Origin: Craterostigma plantagineum
Taxonomy: Eukaryota > Streptophyta > Magnoliopsida > Lamiales > Linderniaceae
Direction of reading: 5' to 3'
NCBI GenBank assembly: GCA_027422505.1
Contig: JAPQWV010001375.1
Span: 28,840-92,839, forward strand
DNA: 64,000 nucleotides
The notes below the pieces were generated by a model. The model was not told the DNA's origin. It made no database searches and worked only from the letters and a program-made list of their open reading frames with translations. Positions 1 through 11,446 of this stretch are shown here, piece after piece. Numbering within the stretch: position 1 is the first letter of the stretch; every line of letters starts with the position of its first letter. A program made the translations under genes and the position numbers.

Positions 1-1791
1 ATATAAATAACTTAAGACAATTTGGGGAATATCATGCATGGATCTAGCTCGAACATACGTAAGTAAAACATAAGCATGCTGTAAAGCAAAGTTTTTCTTG
101 AGTGATCGAAGGTTATATAACGACAAGTCTACACGTACAGCAAACCAGTTACCATAGATTGTGTAATTAGCACACATAAAATAAATAGTCCCAAATCCAA
201 CAAGCAATCGACAAGCTTCAACAACGTGAATAACATAGTCTCCATATTTCTGTCAAATTGTATCATCCCTGAATGGTATAAAACAACGACTTTTCTCTCA
301 ACTTAAATTGAAGAGAGCATATTAAGTTTACCTTAAACCTCTTACCCAGAACAATATTCATAAGCAGAAAGTAACAAGGATCTCAAATAGAAAAGAATTT
401 CCATTATACAGCAACTATAGGTCATAAGTGACGTTCTGCATTAACAATAGAAAGAAATCAACACATTGCAACGAGTGTATTAGTAACATGTTAATCTCAA
501 CTAAGATTATGCTAACAATATCTAAGTAGTACTACTTCAGTAAACTGTGATTTTCAACTTTTCCAGTTATGTATGAACGTAAAATTGCTATAACTTTGCA
601 AGAGATTCCATCTTCATATGAATGCAAAACGTACTGAAGATTTCTATAAGAAGAAATAGCATCAAGTCGAACGAAATAACAAAGTACATGTAGAATAAAT
701 AACACATATCAATGATTTCCTATTCTTAAGTTCTATCGTTTCTCCACTTCCGAAATCCAAATAGTATAGCCAAAGCCTATTTCGCAAATACAATAACACC
801 AAAATCCGTTTGAACTCGGCAACAAAAGGAAGCTATATAATAAAAGACAAACCATACGGTTCAGGGTCAGTTCAAACATTGCATGCACACAGTTTGCTGG
901 TAAACTAAAAATAGATAAAAGAAACACAAAGACACTCCAGCACAAGTAAACAAACAGCGCAACCTCGGAAAACACACCAAAAATGAGCCACAGTCGTCGA
1001 AATGTGCCAGCAAACAAAAATAAACAACCAGAAAACTTCAAGAGCAATGAAAAGCAACAAGAACTCACGACTAAAACCGTTCCCGCTGGTACAGCAGAAA
1101 TGGGTACTGCTGTACAATATACGGAATTTGAAGATCTCAAGAACGTCAATGTTATCTACGGATAGCGCGAGAAGAAGCACGAAAAACAATTAGGGTTTAT
1201 TAGTATCGAATCGAGTCCCAGATCTGGATGAAATAAGTAAAACAGAACGTGTATGTATCGATCTTAATCGGCGTGAAAATTTATATCGGACAGAGAACAG
1301 TGATAGACGATTTTCAATTATTTTAATAAATAAATGGATCGTACAAGAATGGAGGAAGAAGAAGATGAAAGAGTTGGTTGTTCTTAGAAGAGGCTTCTTT
1401 TCATGGATATGGGGAGGACCGAGGACGAACGGAAATGGATTCGCTCACGGAATGATGATATGGGCTATTCGAATTAGTTGAATTGGTATTGTTAATGGGC
1501 CTTGGCTTGTTATTATTGAATTATCTAGTACGAGCTTCTGTTAAGGAAAATAAACTGACGTGCAATTTAAGGTACATACTCTTTTGAAATACTCTTTTAT
1601 TTGCAGTGCAACTTGCAAGTGTTACAACAAAAACAACACAAGCTGCTGAGAGCGCGATAGCATGATAATTTTCTTCCAAGTTGTATTGCACGTTTTACTA
1701 ATTGCCATATCTTTCTACACAAACAACACCAGCTGCTGCATATCACGACAGCAGTCCAAGAATAAATTTACAGTAGTCGTCAGTCAATCAA
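1..1791. other. Gene-poor stretch, no coding gene assigned
   Basis: I see no conserved coding sequence in this stretch. On the minus strand near 1186-1200 there is an AAACCCTAAT-type leader motif followed by T-rich sequence. This could be the 5' end of a gene running leftward out of the window, but no exon could be supported. The short open frames here are hydrophobic or low-complexity and match no family I know. The last ~60 bases are the 3' flank of the MATE gene. Confidence 0.5.
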
Positions 1792-2740
1792 TCAATCTCG
1801 AAGGAAGCTCCACGGCCCCGTTCTACTCCATATTCTGCAAATATAAAATAAACATTTTAAGAAGATGTTTGAACCATACCACAAGTCATGCCATGATGGC
1901 CTTTGGTTCTCCCTATATCTCTCATTGAAGAAGAAGAAGAAGAAGATTCATCAGTACCTCATGAATCCAGCAAGTGCTCGCAGAAACATAAAGATGGAAA
2001 GTGCAAGCCATAAGCCTACAAAACCGTGGCTCGCGGACAGCAAGAACAAGCATGTGATACTTATCAACGCAATTGAGACCTGTATAGTTAATGACAGTTG
2101 AAAACACATGCAATGCATCAGATGCATGAGACTTGAAAGCACTTAAACACACACAAATGTTAAACAGACTTGCCATGGAGTAGGCTGAGTATGCAAAGTC
2201 CGATGCACCATAGTTCAATCCATCGAAAACAAAAGCTAAGGAATTTACCGGTTGGGTCAATGCTACGAACTGTAACAGCAGAGAAAAACCATCAGCCTCG
2301 ATTCGATTCTATAAATACAGTCCCTTTCTTTCTTTTCTTTCATTATTTACCGGGATGCCTAATTGTAAGAAACGGAGAACGCTTGTATCATTTGTGAAGG
2401 CATGCGACGAGAATTGCAATATACTCGCCACAACTACACCAAGAATCAGACCAAGAACCAAGCTCAACTGCAACATGATATGATTACTAGTTAGTTTAGT
2501 TATTATTATCAAAATATAGCAAGACTTCTAGTTTGTTTTTCTTATTACAAGTCCATTTACTGTTGCCGAGGTAAATGTCCCCATACCTGTAATATGCGAG
2601 CTGAAGTAGAAATGACCTTCTCGTAGTCGTTTCTTGCGAAAGCATTAGCCAGAATCGCCTATACGAAAATTTTTTACCACCAGGACAATGCAGTCAGCTG
2701 TTAGCTGCGGCACTATTTAATTAAAAACAAGAGAAGTGCC

Positions 2741-2776
<36 letters not shown>

Positions 2777-4469
2777 TTACTTGTCCAGCCACTGCCAATC
2801 CATCGGCAAGCAACGAAGTTGCGAGCCAAACCTGTAAGCAGATTTGAAAGGCGGCCATAGTTGTTGATCCGAGTTTTGCAGCCATGGAAGCCGCTAAAGT
2901 CACACATAGTGTCGCAGCTATTACTCTGAAGAGTAGCAATAGTCCTGTCATAAAAGATTCTATTAGTCTAAGAAAAATTAAGCCGCGACAATTGATAGTT
3001 GGATATCAAGGCAGCAACTTGGTAGATTCTACCATTCTGGAGAAAGCGCGAAAGTTGAAGGTCTTTGATGGATGGAGGTAATAGGTGTACTTTCTCCATT
3101 AACCTCCATATCATTATTACAGAAATCAAGTACCTGAAGAAGATAACCACATAATCCATTACTAGATTATATGATAAAAGGTGATTTGGATATGAAATGA
3201 CGACACTATTCGACACTGGATATAGTTATCACAAGTCTTACTGAGACATGACATGGGCGATTGCTGCACCGCTCACCCCCATTCGGAATGTGAAGATGAA
3301 TATAGGATCCAATATGATATTAGCTACATCTCCAATCACTAAACACATAGCAGAAAAAAGAACATGCTGACTAATGGCCGGACTTCTCAATTGAATGGTG
3401 ATGATGTGTCAGGCTTAGCTTACTTGTTGCATATAGAGGTGTTTTTGTATCCTTAAACCCTCGAAAAACTCCTTGCATTGCCAATGAGAGAAGTACTGCT
3501 GGAGCGCCAAGCGACCTTAACACCAAGTACTTCATTGCTGGTTTTAGCATAGGAGAATCCTGCAAGTTAGGCATATACCACTCTAATCTATTCTTATGTC
3601 ATTTTTGTTTTTTATTTTGTGAAAAGAAAAGGCGGGTTACAGCTTTCACGCCCATATAACCAAGAATGGGCCTTGCCCCAAAAATAAGAAGCACAGCCTG
3701 GATGATGCCAAGGATGCTGCCAATTAGTAGTGCTGATGAAGCTGATGATATGCATCTTTTCTTTGGCGTTCCAGCATCTGCATAATCTACAACAAAACTC
3801 ACGGAGAGGATAAAGCTCATTAAGGTTATATGCCAACAAAAAACACTTTTTTTGCAACATTATGGAGAGGAGAGGAGAGAATAAAGCTACTACTATTACA
3901 TGTTTTTGGTATCAATTCTTGCTTCTCAGCATCTGGTTCTGCTAGTTTCTTTTCGACAATCTCAATTTCAATCCCTTTAGCATCTTCTTCGGCAACAAAT
4001 GAAGTTGTCAAACTAACTAGGGGAAATATTGCGATTTTGGACGCTTGATTAATAATGGCGATAGCAATGCCCACGGCAGCAAGCTCCACAGGGCCTATGT
4101 GACCGATGAATGCAGTATCGACGAGAGAAGCGATGGGGTCTGCTGTTAGAGCCAATGCTGCAGGTATTGAAATTTGAGCTATCTCCAGTCCCAAGTCATC
4201 TTTCTTGAAAATACCCCTGTCTCAAGCATAGCCATATTAGAAATATCTCCCCAAGTTATAACTTTCATCCGTTTAACAACTTGTTAAGATATTACATAAA
4301 CACAGGAAACTGCTGCTTCCATGGATAATTCTGTCTACCAACCACAAAGCAAAGACCGGGCAGTACTAAGAAGTATCATATGATCAAATAAATGTCATTC
4401 AAGGACTCCAACAAAATGAAAATACTACCTTGGGCTTTTTAACAAACCCCACAACGAATGGCTGGCCAT
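1792..4469 (-). CDS. DTX42: MATE family citrate-type efflux transporter, DTX42/FRD3 clade
   Basis: Membrane antiporter of the plant MATE family; the clade of Arabidopsis DTX42 (AtMATE) and FRD3 exports citrate for aluminium tolerance or iron transport. I reconstruct 12 exons, all in phase: 4429-4469, 3900-4216, 3641-3786, 3424-3559, 3242-3338, 3033-3133, 2781-2944, 2587-2658, 2351-2467, 2174-2269, 1958-2079 and 1792-1834. They total 1452 bp, or 483 aa. Family blocks include PAALALTADPIASLVDTAF and FPLVSLTTSFVAEEDA in exon 2, GAPAVLLSLAMQGVFRGFKD in exon 4, MAAFQICLQVWLATSLLADG in exon 7, QPVNSLAFVFDGLNYGASDF in exon 10 and the terminal TGPWSFLRD. The acidic loop between the first two transmembrane pairs ends in ELIPKT, as in DTX42. 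The start is the ATG at 4469, giving MASHSLWGLLKSPR. I see no disabling change. Intron 10 uses a GC donor. The substrate is inferred from the clade. Confidence 0.9.
2080..2173 (-). other. GC-AG intron (intron 10 of the MATE gene)
   Basis: The donor reads ATG|GCAAGT and the acceptor TATACAG|GTC. The nearby GT (GCAA|GTCTGT) would put exon 11 out of frame. The GC donor joins AYSM directly to VSIALISITC, matching the length and sequence of DTX42/FRD3 there. GCAAGT is the preferred extended consensus of plant GC-AG introns. Confidence 0.85.
2744..2775. repeat. (TA)n microsatellite in MATE intron 7
   Basis: A run of about 16 TA dinucleotides lies immediately inside the donor site of intron 7 (GTAAG followed by TATATA on the minus strand). 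Confidence 0.9.
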
Positions 4470-5454
4470 ATTCGCGCCACTCGAGATCACCGGGCATAGG
4501 AGACGTTGATCAGATCACCCACCCCACCCGAAAAAGGCTTATATAGATACGAAAGGCAAGATGGGAAGCTGACGAAAAAGTCAAAGAACGAGTGCAGTGC
4601 AGTAGTATTTAATGAATATGGAGAAAATAACTTAAATAATTACAGATACAATGGAACAAGCATCAACTTGTTGATTGCGCTATATATCTGCTCCGTGAGC
4701 CATAAATCATAAGGCATCCATCCTTTCTATTACATGGAAAGAGACGAGAGGAATTGTCCCAAATGGAGTGCAACCAACCAAACAGGTTATATTGACCATG
4801 GCAACGGCCCACATAAGCCTCCCTCAGTTACTGCAGGGCTGGATAATTAGTTGACACAACCAAGTTGACAGTTGACGCGCATGACTAATATAAACAGAAA
4901 GAAAGAAGGAAAGAAAGGAGAACAATAAGAGGCGCTTATAATAAACAAAGATAAAGCTAAGAGAATAATATTATATGAAATAACAATCGCAGGACATTCC
5001 AGTTTTATCACAATCGCGGTTTGTGTTTGTGGTGGGTAAGGAATGCGGAATTAGGACCGCCAATCTTCTCCTATTGCATAAATTTCAGTTGCAGCAAAGC
5101 AATTATACTGAAATAACAATCATAGAGAACACAGGTTCCATCGAACAGATTCGATTGGGCCGTTGAAACATTAAAAATAAAAGAAATGTATATTCCCTTG
5201 CGGCCCGATTCGTAGTGTTGTTTCTATGGCCCGTTCAAGACAACTTGCATGGAATTGAACTGAATGTCATGACGCCGTCACGCGTGCTGACTGCTGAGTG
5301 AGGACGAGGAGCTCCATCATAATTTTTATTTTTACCAACACTAACAGAGACGAGTAGAAATATATATAATATAATTTGTGTATGTCCATCTATTTCTTTA
5401 ACATGCATGCAATAATAATTTACGATTCAGCAGTTATTGCGTATCATGAGAGAG
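4470..5454. other. MATE upstream region and intergenic DNA
   Basis: Presumed promoter and 5' UTR of the minus-strand MATE gene, then unassigned AT-rich DNA up to the copia element's target site. I found no protein homology here. Confidence 0.5.
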
Positions 5455-5459
5455 ATCAT

Positions 5460-5634
5460 TGTTAGAAAATAAAATTGTATTAATATAAGGGTAGTGACTG
5501 TAATTAGTATATAAGCCATTAGAGTATAAACTCTGTATACACTGTAATTGTATCAGTAACCCTTTTTCACGATTGATTTTTCAATTCAAGATAATATCCT
5601 TTTGTCTTCTTCGATCAATTCTATATTCCTAACA
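5460..5634 (+). repeat. 5' LTR of Copia-1
   Basis: 175-bp LTR, TG...CA termini, same length and sequence as the 3' copy. Confidence 0.95.
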
Positions 5635-5725
5635 TGGTATCAGAGACATCGAGATCATAAATCCAACCAAATTGATCATATCGATTACCGATTCTAGGTC
5701 ACGCAATTAATAGGAATCCGCTGCG

Positions 5726-7265
5726 ATGAAGATTAAAAATGATGAATCAGTGAAGAGCGAAGAGTTGAATCAAGATTCCAAGAAGACATCTCAGTTCGCC
5801 TCAATTGATTTTCAAAATCCGATGTACCTACATCCCACAGACACTCCTAACCTCGATCTTGTTACAGAGGTACTACGCGGAAGAGAAAATTACAAGCCAG
5901 AAGTGAATAATAAATTTCAGCCGTCTATTGGAGTCTCAACCCCTCAATTCACACCTCAACAATATCAAGCTGCAGGAACAATAGCGGCTTCAGCCAATCA
6001 AGCAGGTATTAGGGAAGGTATATCTAATCCTAAACCTAAATTTGATGGCGAGTGGATTATTGATACGGGCGCTAATCAACATATGATATCAGACGTGGGA
6101 TTATATGATGAATATAACATGAGTTCTTTGCATGATGCCACTGTCAAACTGCCCAATGGAATATTGAGTAGTGCCATGTTCTCTGGTTCAGTAACACTAG
6201 GAGAAAATCTGAAGCTTTTCAATGTGTTATATGTGCCTTCCTTCAAGCATAACCTTCTGTCTGTATCTAAACTGGCTAACCATGATGGTATGTGTGTTAT
6301 CTTTTATCCTGATTAATGAGACCAAATGCTATTTGAATAACACTTTTCATATGAAGGATCTAGGAATGCTAAAATACTTCTTAGGTATTGAGGTGTCAAG
6401 GTCTAAGCATGGAATTGTGTTGAACCAGAGAAAGTATGCGCTGGAACTACTTGCTGAAACTGGTATGATGGGCAGCAAGCCACTTGCAATTCCAGTTGAT
6501 CAGAACCTAAAGCTGTCAGGTGGTAAAACAGGGAGTACTTCTAACCCTTCAGACACAGATTTAGATCCTCTTATTGATTCTGTGACTGAATATCAGAAGA
6601 TAGTAGGGAAACTTATATATTTATGCTTGACACGGCCAGACTTATGTTATTCTGTCCAAATTCTATCTCAGTTCATGCACAGCCCTAGAAAATCACATCT
6701 GGATACCATGTATAGAATCCTAAGATACATCAAAGGAAAACCAGCACTTGGCATATTTTTTAAAGCTGATAATAATACGTGTTTAAAGGCATTTTGCGAT
6801 GCAGATTGGGCCTCATGTCCGATGACAAGAAGGTCACTAACGGGATACGCTGTGTTCCTTGGAGACTCACTAATTTCATGGAAGACCAAGAAACAAGCTA
6901 CCGTGTCGAGAAGCTCGGCGGAAGCAGAGTACCGGGCAATGGCAATGGTCACGGCCGAGATCATTTGGATAAAGAGCTTAATGAAGGACCTGGGAGTGAT
7001 TAATAAGAGGCCAATAACTATATTTTCTGACAGCAAATCAGCATTACAAATCGCGGCAAATCCAGTTTTTCACGAGAAAACTAAGCACATTGAGGTGGAT
7101 TGTCATTTTGTTAGAGACAAGATACTTGAGGGAGTCATTGAAACAACCTACATATCATCAAAGGAGCAACCGGCGGACTTGTTAACAAAGGCGCTGGGAA
7201 AGTCACAATTTGATTATCTCTTATACAAGTTTGGTGTTCTAGACTTATTTGAACATCAAACTTGA
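5726..7265 (+). pseudogene. Copia-1 remnant gag-protease fused to C-terminal RT-RNase H
   Basis: The first frame (5726-6316) starts at an ATG and carries the copia gag N-terminus. It jumps after NLDLVTEVLRGRENY to a protease segment with the active-site motif WIIDTGANQHM and the typical NVLYVPSFKHNLLSVSKL. It then stops. From about 6315 another frame continues with the end of the reverse transcriptase (HMKDLGMLKYFLGIEVS) and a complete RNase H: FCDADWASC, SSAEAEYRAM, TKHIEVDCHFVRD. Integrase (no HxxxC or DDE motifs) and the RT catalytic YVDD are absent. Two internal deletions produced this structure, one in gag and one from protease to RT. It reads as a deletion derivative, not a decayed old copy. 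Confidence 0.9.
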
Positions 7266-7272
7266 GGGGGAG

Positions 7273-7447
7273 TGTTAGAAAATAAAATTGTATTAATATA
7301 AGGGTAGTGACTGTAATTAGTATATAAGCCATTAGAGTATAAACTCTGTATACACTGTAATTGTATCAGTAACCCTTTTTCACGATTGATTTTTCAATTC
7401 AAGATAATATCCTTTTGTCTTCTTCGATCAATTCTATATTCCTAACA
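7273..7447 (+). repeat. 3' LTR of Copia-1
   Basis: 175-bp LTR directly after a purine tract, followed by the target duplication ATCAT. Confidence 0.95.
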
Positions 7448-7452
7448 ATCAT

Positions 7453-8020
7453 CGACGTGAGTTTGAGAAATTGAATAGATCGATGCACGTGAACTTATTT
7501 AATTATTCGCAGGAACACTAATGTGAAATGTCCAACACTAAGCTAGCTAGAGAAGAGACGATATAATATATGTTATTTTTATGAAAGTAAGTATTCTACT
7601 CGATTTGATTTTTTTGTACCTATTTAATAATGCTCATGGAAGTTATGTCGACGCATTTAACCAGAAGGGTACGAGTAGTCCGACCCAACATTGTGTATAT
7701 ATAACTTTATGTGCGTAACAAAACTTCTCACGTGTTACGTTAGCATGGAGCTGCTGCTTATATTGCGGCATTTTATTGATGAGATGAATTTCTAAAACAT
7801 ATATAATAGATATAGCCAAATATATTGGCTCTAGTTGGTGTAGTAACCAACTATTACTAAGCGCGAGCTCAAGGGTCACATGCTGGCTTCATGAACCCTG
7901 TTTCCAAACGTGAAGGCATTTATTTAAGCCCCTACTATACATAACCTGCGCCAGTGTTCATTTCATGCTCATCTTTTGCAGAAAACCAATACTCACACAA
8001 TACATATATATTTCATTCTT
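7453..8020. promoter_or_regulatory. Upstream region of the DREB2F-like gene
   Basis: Intergenic AT-rich DNA between the Copia-1 target site and the DREB2F start codon. It should hold the promoter and 5' UTR. I cannot assign specific elements from sequence alone. Confidence 0.4.
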
Positions 8021-8848
8021 ATGGAAAGTTTCAACAAGTCTCCCCTCAAGCCATGGAAAAGAGGGCCATCACGAGGTAAAGGAGGACCACAAAACGCAGC
8101 TTGTGAGTACCGTGGAGTTCGGCAGAGGACTTGGGGCAAATGGGTTGCTGAGATAAGAGAACCAAAGAAAAGAACCCGCCTGTGGCTTGGTTCCTTCGCT
8201 ACTGCGGAAGAAGCAGCCATGGCTTACGACGAAGCAGCAAGAAGATTATACGGGGCTGAGGCATACCTTAATCTTCCTCACATGAGATGTAGTTTCAACC
8301 CTTTGAACAAGTCGCAGAAGCTCAAATGGTTTGCCTCTAACAATTTCGCCTTCATGTTTCCTACTACTGGGTTACTCAATTTGAGCGCCCAACCAAGTGT
8401 GCATATGATTCACCAAAGGCTGCAAGAACTGAAGAAGACAGGTATGCCTCGCCTCGACAGCTCATCATCGAATGATACTACGAATGATGTGCAAGGCGGG
8501 GTGACCCAGCTAGGGAAAGAAAATGAATTTTCGTCTCTGAGTATATCGGTTGAGAAGCCTCAGGTGGACCTAAATGAATTTCTTCAGCAGCTGGGAGTAC
8601 TTAAAAAAGGTGGTCTGAAACCTTGTGTTTCCACTGGTTACATTGAGACGGAGTCCCCATCATCGTCATCAGTCAGAGATAGCAGCAAAGATAATGGTTG
8701 TTATTCAGCAGACAAAAACTTAAGTTGGGATGCACCGAGTGAGATATCTGGCTTAGATGGTCATATAGAAGCAGGAGAAACCAGTACCTTCCATGTACAT
8801 GATGGCAGCGGGCAACTTGTTTTTTCTCCTTCGACCTGGAATTTCTAG
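8021..8848 (+). CDS. DREB2F: AP2/ERF transcription factor, DREB2F-like (A-2 subgroup)
   Basis: Nuclear DNA-binding protein of the DREB2 subgroup, which binds DRE/CRT elements in drought, salt and heat responses. It is a single exon of 275 aa. The start is the first in-frame ATG (MESFNKS) at 8021. A basic A-2 signature ([11 protein letters not shown]) precedes one AP2 domain at residues ~30-86, running from [20 protein letters not shown] to [11 protein letters not shown]. The DREB-specific valine and glutamate (V14 and E19 of the domain) are both present. Downstream blocks [20 protein letters not shown] and [12 protein letters not shown] match Arabidopsis DREB2F and separate it from DREB2A. 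It is tail to tail with LST8, about 450 bp apart. A broken near-identical copy lies at 33143-40389, so this is the only working copy in the window. Confidence 0.95.
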   Translation: MESFNKSPLKPWKRGPSRGKGGPQNAACEYRGVRQRTWGKWVAEIREPKKRTRLWLGSFATAEEAAMAYDEAARRLYGAEAYLNLPHMRCSFNPLNKSQKLKWFASNNFAFMFPTTGLLNLSAQPSVHMIHQRLQELKKTGMPRLDSSSSNDTTNDVQGGVTQLGKENEFSSLSISVEKPQVDLNEFLQQLGVLKKGGLKPCVSTGYIETESPSSSSVRDSSKDNGCYSADKNLSWDAPSEISGLDGHIEAGETSTFHVHDGSGQLVFSPSTWNF

Positions 8849-8918
8849 AAGATATAGGATATAATCCAGTCACAGGGTCAAAAGGTTATGAATTGTTGCA
8901 TCTCCATTATAAGGACAG

Positions 8919-8953
<35 letters not shown>

Positions 8954-9300
8954 TGATCATACAATATAGAAATGCTATTTGCGTTAATGCATCTGTTGTG
9001 TTGTACATTGACAAACATAAGAGAACAGTAAGAGAAAATGCAGGGACCCAGCTGAGAAGAATCATTGCGCTTACGCTGTCATAAGGGCATATAATTCAAC
9101 ATATTCGAAGAAAGATTGCTCTTGGAAGCTGGTGAGTATAAATGTTGCAGATAGATAGATGATAGATCCCTGAGTTTCAAAATAATTATTCATCATCAAG
9201 CCTGAGTTACAACACTGGTAACAATATGACTGTACAGAAATAAGTTAACAGCAAATGTAAAGTTCACATTCAGGTGAAACAAGCAAAGCTAGTCAACGTT
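8849..9300. other. Convergent intergenic region with an (AT)n(AC)n microsatellite
   Basis: 3' flanks of DREB2F and LST8. A TA run followed by CA repeats lies at about 8924-8953. The duplicate at 40390-40839 is the same apart from one dinucleotide fewer in the repeat. Confidence 0.8.
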
Positions 9301-11143
9301 TTAGTATGATGGTTCAGTTCCATCGTGAAGAGCACAGCAGACGGTTGCTTTCTGATGCCCTCTGTAGATTTTGATTTCATCACCAGTGGAGACAGACCAT
9401 AACCTCGCAGTTGAATCAGAAGAAGCTACAGGGGATTCAATTGTTTGTCACAAATTCACAAAAACAAAAACTGAAAAGTGTGGATGCAATGGCAAAGATA
9501 CTATACAAAGAAACACGCTGACTGTATATCGTGATTATACCAGTAATTAGAAATGCACCATCAACTGAGAAGACACAGTCCCAAACCCAGCGTTGATGTC
9601 CTGCAACACACAGCAACGAGGTTGACATTTACTTCAAAATCTTAATCTAGTTAAAGGAGGCTATATGGTATGGAATGCATACCTTCAAGTGTTTTCTCCA
9701 AGGTAAATCCATCCACGTTCCATATCTTGACAGTATGGTCGGAAGATGCAGTGGCCAAGTACCTGAAGATTTCTTACACAAGCATGCAACGGAGAACAAT
9801 CAAAGTGGTTTTGATTAAGGATGGTCGTTGGCACTGACCTGTTACGTTCGCACAATTCAGGAGAAAGAAGACATTTAAGAATGTATCCATCGTGAGCCCG
9901 TAGCTTATGAAGTGGTTCAAAGTTGGTTATAGTCTGCCATTAATCATGCAACACCAACACATCATGTATATACTGTAAACCACATACGAACAGATATCGC
10001 TCATATAATCTCATGTATGTGTCAACTATCACCTGAGTCCCTTGTAATAGGCGCCACACATAACAAGTCCCGCGGTTGTTTGCTGCGACAACTAAGCTTC
10101 CGTCCCACATTACAGTTAAGGATCTTACTGCTGTATCCACCTCGGGAACCTACGAATTATTGAATTTTCTATGTCAAAAGATTATGCCAGATCATAGTCC
10201 AAAGCATTTAAAAGAAGAATTAGTTCCTTACCAACTCGCAACTGCATGAGTTTGCCGTAAGATCCCAGACACGGATATTCCCATTTTGATCACCTGATAT
10301 TAGTTCAGTCTTCGAATGATCAAAATAACAAGAGGTGAGTGCAACGTCTTTAGAAATGCAAGATGGTCGAAAAAAATATATGCTCGAATAATTTATAACT
10401 GTATGTTTTATAGCCTCACATTTAAAGTTAGTAATTTTGTGATGTTTGGTTATTTTTGGATAATTAAGGTAAATAATGGTTTTAAATTGATTCCAGGGAG
10501 ATAAAAAATAAGATATAACTGCAGTTTAGACAGAAGACGACACATTCTTTTATAATCGTTTCGTTCGCATAGACACCAACAGAAGATTCGATAAATCAAA
10601 CTATCATTGTAGCTGAAGTTCTCAGATATTACCAAAGAAGTTACAATAAAAAAATGACGGAAAGCAAAACTGGTATTAAGACCTGATTCGGGTGCAAAAC
10701 AACAGTATTGACTGCAGCACGGCTCTCATATTCCCTCTGGCAACCTGGTGCTCTGCATCAACCAGAAACAAACAAGATTAAGTCAGCACCAGATAATTGA
10801 GTATAACTATAGAGTTTTCGATATACCTCAGGTCCCAGATCTTTACAGTGCCATCTTCAGAACCAGAATACATCCAATTTCCATCACATTGGAACCCCAC
10901 TGCCATTACATTGTTCGTATGAGAATCATAGCTCATCAGCTGACATAACAACAAGAACAAGAAAATGAGGAAGAAGTCCAAAGCATTCGAATAGAAGATA
11001 TGTAGAAATTGCAACGAAAAAAATAGTAAAAAACTTTATACCGGTTGTGGACTGCTTGAATTGACATCGAACAGCCGAATATGTGGATTTCCAGCTGCAG
11101 CAAGGTAGCGTTTGTCTGGGGTAATCTCTAGCCTGTTTACTTG
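9301..11143 (-). pseudogene. LST8: LST8 copy 1, first exon lost
   Basis: This copy retains exons 2-10 of an LST8-type WD40 gene: 11042-11143, 10827-10939, 10683-10752, 10232-10309, 10033-10149, 9839-9933, 9683-9762, 9541-9600 and 9301-9425. Splice sites and phases are the same as in the intact copy at 40840-43040, exactly 31,539 bp away. Identity stops inside intron 1 at about 11177, where the sequence switches to the 5' end of an NLR gene. Exon 1 (start codon and first 36 residues, most of WD repeat 1) is therefore missing. One visible substitution changes the end of exon 7 (E-R-N-R here, E-H-N-R in the intact copy). With no start or first blade it is unlikely to give a functional propeller. 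Confidence 0.9.
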
Positions 11144-11177
11144 CTGGCAGGAGTTTTAAAGTTAATGTACCAGATTG

Positions 11178-11300
11178 GACGAGAAGTAAAAACTGCGTAG
11201 GCTGCCGCCATTTGTATCCGAGATTTGCTTTCAAGCTGTGGTATCGGAACAAGAGATGTATGATTGAGATGAGATAAGTAGGTAGAAATGCTAACCATGA
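11178..11300 (-). pseudogene. NLR 5' fragment: 11 codons plus leader, fused to LST8 intron 1
   Basis: On the minus strand an ATG at 11211 opens MAAAYAVFTSR, then breaks into LST8 intron sequence at about 11177. Upstream of the ATG the sequence follows the 5' leader of the NLR at 28762-31447 (ATCCGAGATTTGCTTTCAAG here versus ATCCAAG in the other copy), with scattered differences. The leader is interrupted at 11300 by Copia-A and resumes at 19985. It is the stump of a second, older NLR copy whose body is gone. Confidence 0.85.
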
Positions 11301-11446
11301 TTGATTGGTATTATTCCTTAACTGAATGAGATTACAACCATAGCATATATAGACTACAAGAATAACATATTCTAGGAAAACAAATAAATATAAAAGTATA
11401 GAAGATATCCTAAGGATCACGATCTGTATCATTAATATCATTAATA
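11301..11446 (-). repeat. 3' LTR of Copia-A
   Basis: About 146 bp; matches the right LTR apart from a few substitutions and a small indel (TATAGACTACAAG versus TATAGATACAAG). Confidence 0.88.

Larger units (their letters stand above)
5460..7447 (+). mobile_element. Internally deleted Ty1/copia LTR retrotransposon (Copia-1)
   Basis: The 1988-bp element is bounded by two 175-bp LTRs (5460-5634 and 7273-7447) that look identical throughout, beginning TGTTAG and ending CCTAACA. A 5-bp target duplication ATCAT sits at 5455-5459 and 7448-7452. The initiator-Met-tRNA primer site TGGTATCAGAG starts at 5635. The polypurine tract GAGGGGGAG lies just before the 3' LTR. Most of gag, the whole integrase and the N-terminal reverse transcriptase are missing, so the element cannot move by itself. 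Identical LTRs mean it inserted recently, so it was presumably mobilised in trans in its deleted form. Confidence 0.95.

Noticed and set aside
733..1193. Hydrophobic minus-strand frames and short plus-strand frames near 0.7-1.2 kb as genes
   Set aside because: Low-complexity, no start context, no family match, and mutually overlapping.
1922..1957. MATE protein ending ...FMRY at the first stop after exon 11
   Set aside because: AG|GTACTG is a donor, and exon 12 (1792-1834) supplies the conserved TGPWSFLR ending in phase.
9301..11143. LST8 copy 1 as a functional gene with an alternative first exon
   Set aside because: No in-frame start with a donor was found upstream. The chimeric NLR ATG runs into a stop, and a TE now separates it from its promoter.
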